Positions 7,101-10,224 of a stretch of 10,224 nucleotides of DNA are shown here, one piece after another; within the stretch, counting starts at the first letter, position 1; every line of letters starts with the position of its first letter. The position numbers and the translations under genes were made by a program. The notes beneath the pieces are model-generated. The model was given only the letters and a program-made list of their open reading frames with translations, made no database searches and was not told where the DNA came from. The stretch comes from Methylococcales bacterium (GTDB lineage: Bacteria > Pseudomonadota > Gammaproteobacteria > Methylococcales > UBA1147), in assembly GCA_024958995.1 (NCBI GenBank), contig JANXGZ010000046.1:1-10224 (forward strand), read 5' to 3'.

Positions 7101-8249
7101 ATGAAAATCGGCTTTCCTCGAGAGATCAAGGACCAGGAAAAACGGGTGGCCATGACTCCGAATGGTGTGCGTCATCTGGTTGCCCACGGTCATCAGGTCC
7201 GGGTTGAATGCGATGCAGGGCTTGGCTCCGGATACAGCAACCGCGAATATCAGGAAGCAGGCGCTGCACTGACGGATACCGGCGAGGTTTGGGACAGCGA
7301 GCTAGTTGTCAAGGTCAAGGAGCCGCTTGCCGCCGAGTACGCCTACCTTCGAGACCAGATGATTTTTACCTTTTTCCATCTGGCCGGGGCCGATCCACTG
7401 CTGAGTGAAACCCTGCTGGCAAGGGGAACGACTGCACTTGCCTATGAAACGCTCGAGGACGAATTGGGAAGGTTACCCTTGTTAGCCCCGATGAGTGCGA
7501 TTGCCGGTAACATGGCGAGCTTGGTGGGTGCCTACTTCCTAGGTAGACCACAGGGTGGTCGGGGGGTACAGCTTGGAACGGTGGGGGGCAAACGTTACGG
7601 CCGAGTTCTGGTTATTGGGGGCGGGATTGTCGGAATGCATGCTGCCCGGGTTGCCGCCGGCATGGGAGCGAACGTACTGATGGCTGGGTTGGACGGCGAA
7701 TTGGCAGCGAATGGTGGTTCCGGGCTGGGAGAAGGAATCCGCTACTTTCTTTCGTCGCCCGATACAGTGGGAAAGGAAGCCAGAAACGCGGATCTGGTCA
7801 TTGGTGCAGTGCTTGTGCGGGGTGACAGAACACCGCGGATTGTGACCAGTGATATGGTGGACTCCATGCTACCCGGAGCAGTGATCGTTGATGTCAGTAT
7901 CGACCAGGGTGGGTCGGTCGAGACTTCGCGTCCGACCACGCATTCTGAACCGGTATTTGAACAATTCGGGGTGATTCACTACTGCGTCACCAACATGCCG
8001 GGAGCCTACCCCCGTACGGCAACCGAGGCACTGGCTGGTGCAACCCTTGCTTATGTAACGGGGCTTGCCGGCCAGGGGCTGGACTTTCTGCGGCAGCGTT
8101 CGGGGCTGTCCAAGGCGGTCAATACTTACCGCGGCAGCATGACCTGCCTGGCTGCAGCCGGTGCGCTGGACCTGTCGGACCATTACCATCCGTTTGTAGA
8201 ATCCTACAGCTCGGAATCGCCGGTTGATGCGGGTCGCAGTGGCGCATGA
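7101..8249 (+). CDS. ald: Alanine dehydrogenase family protein
   Basis: The 382-residue product belongs to the alanine dehydrogenase / transhydrogenase alpha N-terminal family (NAD-dependent interconversion of L-alanine and pyruvate plus ammonia). It is about 10 residues longer than typical Ald. Residues that hold substrate in characterised Ald proteins appear at the expected places: Arg15 (EKRVAMTP), Lys73 (VKVKEP), His93 (FFHLA) and Asp268 (VSIDQGG). The Rossmann loop is VIGGGIVGMHAARVAAGMGA (171-190). The end of the second Rossmann strand is unusual: an ungapped comparison with M. tuberculosis Ald puts Gly196 where the NAD-ribose aspartate (Asp198) sits, followed by a glycine-rich stretch at 196-212. 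SRPTTHSEPVF and VTNMPGAYPRTATEAL are family signatures near 276-312. A short GGGA lies 7 nt before the ATG. The family call is secure; cofactor preference and even the exact substrate are less so. Confidence 0.88.
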   Translation: MKIGFPREIKDQEKRVAMTPNGVRHLVAHGHQVRVECDAGLGSGYSNREYQEAGAALTDTGEVWDSELVVKVKEPLAAEYAYLRDQMIFTFFHLAGADPLLSETLLARGTTALAYETLEDELGRLPLLAPMSAIAGNMASLVGAYFLGRPQGGRGVQLGTVGGKRYGRVLVIGGGIVGMHAARVAAGMGANVLMAGLDGELAANGGSGLGEGIRYFLSSPDTVGKEARNADLVIGAVLVRGDRTPRIVTSDMVDSMLPGAVIVDVSIDQGGSVETSRPTTHSEPVFEQFGVIHYCVTNMPGAYPRTATEALAGATLAYVTGLAGQGLDFLRQRSGLSKAVNTYRGSMTCLAAAGALDLSDHYHPFVESYSSESPVDAGRSGA

Positions 8250-8265
8250 AACAAGGCCGTTGTTT
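8249..8265 (+). terminator. Weak hairpin at the end of the alanine dehydrogenase gene
   Basis: AAACAA (8249-8254) and TTGTTT (8260-8265) flank GGCCG, forming a 6-bp A+T-rich stem right at the stop codon. There is no clean T-run after it, only GGTTCTTG. It is the only dyad near the operon end but is weak as a terminator. Confidence 0.25.
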
Positions 8266-8336
8266 GGTTCTTGTCGATGGAAAGTATTTCGCGGAATAGC
8301 TGAATCTAGACAGGGAAAAAGTACCAGACATAAAAA

Positions 8337-8368
8337 ATGGACTGGAAGCCAGAAGTCAAACAGTCCAT
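8337..8368. repeat. 8-bp perfect inverted repeat
   Basis: ATGGACTG (8337-8344) and CAGTCCAT (8361-8368) are exact complements with a 16-nt loop. It directly precedes the AGGAGG motif and small frame at 8381. It may be a leader hairpin or an operator. It lacks a T-run, so a terminator role on the + strand is unlikely. Confidence 0.45.
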
Positions 8369-8380
8369 CAAGAGGAGGAT

Positions 8381-8518
8381 ATGCACGGAGTGCATAAACT
8401 AATTAGGGGTAAGGAACCCTATGAGCTGGTAATAATAATAGCAAGATGCTATCAACTCCGGAATGTGACAGATTGTCGCAGCGATTTATTAATGGAAACA
8501 GCATGTTACGGATTATGA
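8381..8518 (+). CDS. Possible small ORF, 45 aa, with strong ribosome-binding motif
   Basis: An ATG at 8381 opens 45 codons (MHGVHKLIRGKEPYELVIII at the start, ending ACYGL). A perfect AGGAGG lies at 8373-8378 but only 2 nt from this ATG, which is too close to be ideal; an in-frame GTG at 8390 would have 11 nt. The start region ATGCACGGAGTGCAT is itself a 6-bp stem with a 3-nt loop, which could hide the start codon. The distal two thirds lie in repeat copy A. In copy B the same frame is interrupted by TAA, and differences between the copies are spread over all three codon positions, so coding constraint is not evident. A second frame, 8446-8571 (41 codons), overlaps it. I recognise neither. 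The sequence may instead be non-coding or a remnant. Confidence 0.25.
   Translation: MHGVHKLIRGKEPYELVIIIARCYQLRNVTDCRSDLLMETACYGL
8426..8516. repeat. 91-bp diverged direct repeat, copy A
   Basis: This segment and copy B (8713-8803) have the same length and align without gaps; by hand I count 77 of 91 identical positions. A 24-bp core (8456-8479) is identical. Inside it, GTGACA (8465-8470), GAT and TGTCGC (8474-8479) form a 6-bp stem with one G-T pair. Copy A is followed 53 nt later by the hairpin at 8570-8591. Confidence 0.85.
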
Positions 8519-8569
8519 AAAGCAACCAGTTTCTAACACACCAAAAACCAGGGGGTTCTGTTCGTGTTT

Positions 8570-8591
8570 GACCGGGGTTAGAACCCCGGTC
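8570..8591 (+). terminator. Terminator-like hairpin with 10-bp perfect stem
   Basis: GACCGGGGTT (8570-8579), AG, AACCCCGGTC (8582-8591): ten complementary pairs, of which the outer nine would form with a TAGA tetraloop. On the + strand it is followed by GGGTCTCTTTATC, a weak pyrimidine tract. It would end transcripts crossing repeat copy A. On the minus strand it sits just after the possible membrane peptide, but no T-run follows in that direction. Confidence 0.6.
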
Positions 8592-8599
8592 GGGTCTCT

Positions 8600-8680
8600 T
8601 TATCTAATGAATGCAGTCCCTTTCTTCCTAACCATCCATACGATTAAAACGACCATTCCTAGATAGAGTAAGGCTTCCAT
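8600..8680 (-). CDS. Possible one-helix membrane peptide, 26 aa
   Basis: On the minus strand an ATG at 8680-8678 opens MEALLYLGMVVLIVWMVRKK followed by GTAFIR and a TAA at 8602-8600. Residues 3-17 are almost entirely hydrophobic and are followed by Arg-Lys-Lys, the layout of a single transmembrane helix with a positive cytoplasmic end. This shape is shared by small subunits of membrane complexes and by some type I toxins, but I recognise no specific family. A weak purine stretch (GTGGAAA) lies upstream. Repeat copy B is 32 bp upstream and the 8570-8591 hairpin starts 8 bp downstream. Short hydrophobic frames also arise by chance in A+T-rich DNA, so this is tentative. Confidence 0.35.
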   Translation of the reverse strand: MEALLYLGMVVLIVWMVRKKGTAFIR

Positions 8681-8712
8681 ATATCAGTTTCCACTGGTTG
8701 TTGATAAATCTT

Positions 8713-8803
8713 CTGGTGATAATCCTAGCAAGATTCAATCAGCTCCGGAATGTGACAGATTGTCGCGGAGATTTATTAAATTAAGCAGTATGTTACGAAT
8801 TAT
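8713..8803. repeat. 91-bp diverged direct repeat, copy B
   Basis: Second copy of the repeat at 8426-8516, 287 bp downstream, same orientation. The hairpin core GTGACA-GAT-TGTCGC (8752-8766) is unchanged, and in this copy flanking CTCC (8743-8746) and GGAG (8767-8770) could add an outer stem. The + frame matching the 45-codon frame of copy A is broken by TAA here; a second frame sharing PECDRLS with copy A stays open but has no ATG at its start. Confidence 0.85.
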
Positions 8804-8867
8804 AGACGGTTATGGAAGCCACTTTTTAAAACCCGACATAGCTGGCAACAAGACAATGGGATAGCTT

Positions 8868-9011
8868 ATGGATATATTTCACGATGTTGAACGGATGATG
8901 CACTCAATCGGTATGACGATAATTGGTGATAATGAAAAGCAGGTTTTCTGCTACACGGAACAAATAAAGATATCCGCCGAACACGTCCGTTGCGTTGCCG
9001 GGTTGGTATAA
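8868..9011 (+). CDS. Possible small hypothetical protein, 47 aa
   Basis: ATG 8868 to TAA 9009-9011 encodes 47 residues beginning MDIFHDVERMMHSIGMTIIG and ending VRCVAGLV. The composition is balanced, with charged, hydrophobic and two cysteine residues, and is more protein-like than the other short frames here. A GGGA lies about 6 nt before the ATG. I recognise no family. It could be a genuine small protein or the N-terminal remnant of a longer gene; no long frame continues after the stop. Confidence 0.35.
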   Translation: MDIFHDVERMMHSIGMTIIGDNEKQVFCYTEQIKISAEHVRCVAGLV

Positions 9012-9076
9012 GGCGAGTGATCTATGAGATTACGCCATGGTGATTTCCACACTCTCTAGGATGGGTATCCCACAGC

Positions 9077-9121
9077 CCAGCCCCGCGGGGAACGGGGCAT
9101 TCGGGAGCTATTCTAGGCTGG
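9077..9121. repeat. G+C-rich nested dyad
   Basis: CCAGCC (9077-9082) can pair with GGCTGG (9116-9121). An alternative inner stem is GCCCCG (9080-9085) with CGGGGC (9093-9098), and CCCCGCGGGG (9081-9090) is itself palindromic. The stems share bases, so they are mutually exclusive folds. It stands out from its A+T-rich surroundings. No T-run follows. Confidence 0.45.
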
Positions 9122-9168
9122 CAATTGAATCTTACTCCTGTTGAAAACGTATAAACAGAAACAGGTGG

Positions 9169-9278
9169 GTAAACCGTGTAAAGTATACAAACCCCGTAAA
9201 CTCGAGGGTTTCAGACCCAAATAGGGCATTTAGTTTAGACTGAAAGATCGAGATCTCAGATCGGTTTACACGGGTTAC
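9169..9278. repeat. 14-bp inverted repeat with 82-bp interior
   Basis: GTAAACCGTGTAAA (9169-9182) and TTTACACGGGTTAC (9265-9278) are complementary at 13 of 14 positions. The interior holds smaller dyads: AAACCC (9189-9194) with GGGTTT (9206-9211), TTTCAG (9209-9214) with CTGAAA (9240-9245), and three AGATC words at 9245-9262 around the palindrome GAGATCTC. It could fold as a structured RNA or mark the ends of a small element. Confidence 0.5.
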
Positions 9279-9289
9279 ACATTTTACGT

Positions 9290-9310
9290 GGGCTTCCCGA
9301 GGAAAAGCCC
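9290..9310. repeat. Short hairpin
   Basis: GGGCTT (9290-9295) and AAGCCC (9305-9310) form a 6-bp stem with a 9-nt loop. It follows the 9169-9278 inverted repeat by 11 bp. No T-run follows on + (GTCCTC). Confidence 0.4.
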
Positions 9311-9369
9311 GTCCTCAAGACACAAAGAATAATAACATTGCCAATCTAGACTGGATTAACTAGGTTGTC

Positions 9370-9389
9370 GGGGTTTATACCCCATTTTG
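9370..9389 (+). terminator. Small terminator-like hairpin
   Basis: GGGGT (9370-9374), TTAT loop, ACCCC (9379-9383), followed by ATTTTG. The stem is only 5 bp and the T-run is four long, so terminator function is possible but weakly supported. Confidence 0.35.
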
Positions 9390-9444
9390 ACTCGGCTGCG
9401 GTTCACGTCGATGTCACGATTGATCTTTTTTTTCAGATCGACAT

Positions 9445-9494
9445 TTCAGACATATTTACTCGCTGACATCTGTCAGTGTAAAAATATGTCTGAA
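9445..9494. repeat. 50-nt long hairpin with 13-bp perfect outer stem
   Basis: TTCAGACATATTT (9445-9457) is the exact complement of AAATATGTCTGAA (9482-9494). Inside it a second hairpin, CTGACA (9463-9468), TC, TGTCAG (9471-9476), is also perfect. A further outer pair, GATTGA (9418-9423) with TCAATC (9502-9507), brackets the whole. A run of eight or more T lies at 9426-9433, between the outermost and main stems. No T-run directly follows the hairpin (TCCCTTTTC). It is the most elaborate dyad in the window; it may be a structured RNA, a site for a dimeric protein, or an element end. Confidence 0.75.
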
Positions 9495-9548
9495 TCCCTT
9501 TTCAATCAGATCCATGTTTTAGACTGAGAAGCAGAAGAAAAGGAGATA

Positions 9549-9614
9549 ATGCCATGGAATGAAGACGCTAAATGCTTTCTGGAAAGTTATCATTCGTGGA
9601 ATACGGCAGAATGA
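9549..9614 (+). CDS. Possible very short ORF, 21 aa
   Basis: ATG 9549 is preceded by AAAAGGAGAT, a good Shine-Dalgarno though with only 3 nt between AGGAG and the ATG. It encodes MPWNEDAKCFLESYHSWNTA and one more residue, then TGA at 9612-9614. The same frame stays open after that stop, so a truncated or decayed longer gene is possible. The long hairpin at 9445-9494 lies 54 nt upstream. No family recognised. Confidence 0.2.
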   Translation: MPWNEDAKCFLESYHSWNTAE

Positions 9615-9696
9615 AAGAGCCATTGCCTAGATAATTCGAATAGGATGCAGCAAAGGTTAGTAACAGGCTTTCAAATCTTTGAGTGGTCCCGTTGTT

Positions 9697-10224
9697 TCAC
9701 GAGCCGCCCTCGCGCATCAATTCCAGCATTCCAACCGGTAGATAAAACTTTCGGTATCGCTTCCCGTTTCTATAAGGCTCGCCATGCTTGTCCTCTACGA
9801 GCACGGTTGCCCTCTTGGTGATCCGATTGACAAGTCCTGTGTAATGCTTGCCCTCGAACTGAAATGACACCTTGTCCCCGGTCTTGATTCCGTATTGGAT
9901 GAACGCGTGTTCGCGGGGTGTAATGAGGTGATGTCGATGATGGGTATGACCAAAGAACCGATTCGCGATGGATTGAAACCGAGTCGCCGAGCAACTCGAC
10001 TTCGACCAGATCAACAGCTCAACGAGGTGTGTGATCTCATGCTCCATGATTCGCTGGAGTGCTTCCAGCCGGTTTTCGCATTCGATGCCGCAAATGACAA
10101 CAGGGCGATGGTTTCCCTCAAATGCTTGGAACAACAGAGTCTCTGAAACGGCGATCTCGTACCCCTTACTCACCACCTTCCCAATGAAGTTCCGAATTTC
10201 ACGGCGACTGGTCTTGCCGCCTGA
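9697..10224 (-). CDS. SprT-like zinc metallopeptidase-family protein (5' end missing)
   Basis: The minus-strand frame is open to the right edge, so the N-terminus is outside; 175 residues are visible and the GTG at 10176-10174 is internal. Visible residues 61-66 are EHEITH, a zincin HExxH-type motif (His62, Glu63, His66) inside LQRIMEHEITHLVELLIW. About 12 residues later SCSATRFQSIANRFFGHT resembles the SprT-family segment that normally reads HGxxF, but Ser-Ala (79-80) replaces His-Gly, so the third zinc ligand is uncertain; His93, His95 or His96 in FGHTHHRHH could serve. The C-terminal part (about 115-165, GDKVSFQFEGKHYTGLVNRI and KRATVLVED) looks like a small beta-barrel with many basic residues, compatible with nucleic-acid binding. 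SprT/Spartan-like enzymes cut DNA-protein crosslinks in some lineages, but the role of this subfamily is unknown to me. It faces the A+T-rich region. Confidence 0.75.
   Translation of the reverse strand, partial: SGGKTSRREIRNFIGKVVSKGYEIAVSETLLFQAFEGNHRPVVICGIECENRLEALQRIMEHEITHLVELLIWSKSSCSATRFQSIANRFFGHTHHRHHLITPREHAFIQYGIKTGDKVSFQFEGKHYTGLVNRITKRATVLVEDKHGEPYRNGKRYRKFYLPVGMLELMREGGS

Larger units (their letters stand above)
8250..9696. other. A+T-richer region of 1.45 kb without a conventional gene
   Basis: Between the alanine dehydrogenase-like gene and the SprT-like gene no open frame reaches 60 codons on either strand. Base composition is visibly more A+T-rich than in the genes to the left. 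Contents found by reading: an 8-bp inverted repeat at 8337-8368; a strong AGGAGG before a small frame at 8381; two copies of a 91-bp repeat (8426-8516 and 8713-8803); a terminator-like hairpin at 8570-8591; a minus-strand frame for a hydrophobic peptide at 8600-8680; a 47-codon frame at 8868-9011; a G+C-rich dyad at 9077-9121; an inverted repeat spanning 9169-9278; small hairpins at 9290-9310 and 9370-9383; a long hairpin at 9445-9494; and a 21-codon frame at 9549-9614. No integrase, transposase or tRNA was seen. It could be a decayed mobile-element region or a cluster of non-coding RNA genes. Confidence 0.7.

Noticed and set aside
8456..8479. The complement of the repeat core (CTGCGACAATCTGTCAC) as a Pho box.
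   Set aside because: The half-sites are 10 rather than 11 bp apart, the first half is poor, and no phosphate gene is nearby.
8531..8583. TTCTAAC and GTTAGAA as ends of an integron attC site.
   Set aside because: The first core does not fit RYYYAAC, the inner arms do not pair, and there is no integrase or cassette gene. The 10-bp hairpin at 8570-8591 explains the right half better.
9077..9100. The CCCCGCGGGGAAC segment resembles part of a type I-E CRISPR repeat.
   Set aside because: Only one unit is present, with no regularly spaced copies, no spacers and no cas genes in the window.
9418..9507. The nested hairpin as a retron msr-msd RNA.
   Set aside because: There is no reverse transcriptase gene in the window and no recognisable priming guanosine arrangement.
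9625..9655. The TTCGAAT word as the T-loop of a tRNA gene.
   Set aside because: The flanking bases do not form a 5-bp T-stem, and no acceptor or anticodon arms can be drawn.

Overview
The window reads as chromosomal DNA of a gammaproteobacterium with fairly high G+C. The LexA is co-linear with the E. coli protein from about its residue 13 onward, and YjbQ is close to the E. coli protein along its whole length. I cannot name the genus.

Left part (1-5919, all + strand): an SOS mutagenesis cassette in the order lexA, imuA, imuB, dnaE2. The lexA start lies off the left edge. imuA and imuB overlap by one base and dnaE2 starts 4 nt after imuB, so the last three genes are almost certainly one transcript. 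LexA is the repressor cleaved when RecA is activated by DNA damage. ImuA, ImuB (a Y-family polymerase fold without its catalytic Asp-Glu pair but with a clamp-binding motif) and DnaE2 (an error-prone C-family polymerase with its catalytic aspartates intact) form the translesion mutasome.

Middle part (5920-8249, all + strand): a 229-nt spacer carries an 18-bp palindrome and a good extended -10 promoter. It is followed by yjbQ, a secreted DUF411 CxCC metal-binding protein and an alanine dehydrogenase-family gene. Spacings are 40 and 9 nt, so these may be one operon. Their functions are not obviously linked.

Right part (8250-9696): about 1.45 kb that is visibly richer in A+T, with no conventional gene. 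It holds a diverged 91-bp direct repeat (two copies 287 bp apart with an identical hairpin core), several perfect inverted repeats, a terminator-like hairpin, a 50-nt long hairpin, and four small open frames (21 to 47 codons). One of these, on the minus strand, would encode a one-helix membrane peptide. This is the least explained part of the window and looks like an accessory or decayed region.

Right edge (9697-10224, minus strand): the C-terminal 175 residues of an SprT-like zinc metallopeptidase-family protein with an HEITH motif and a small basic C-terminal domain. Its 5' end is outside the window.
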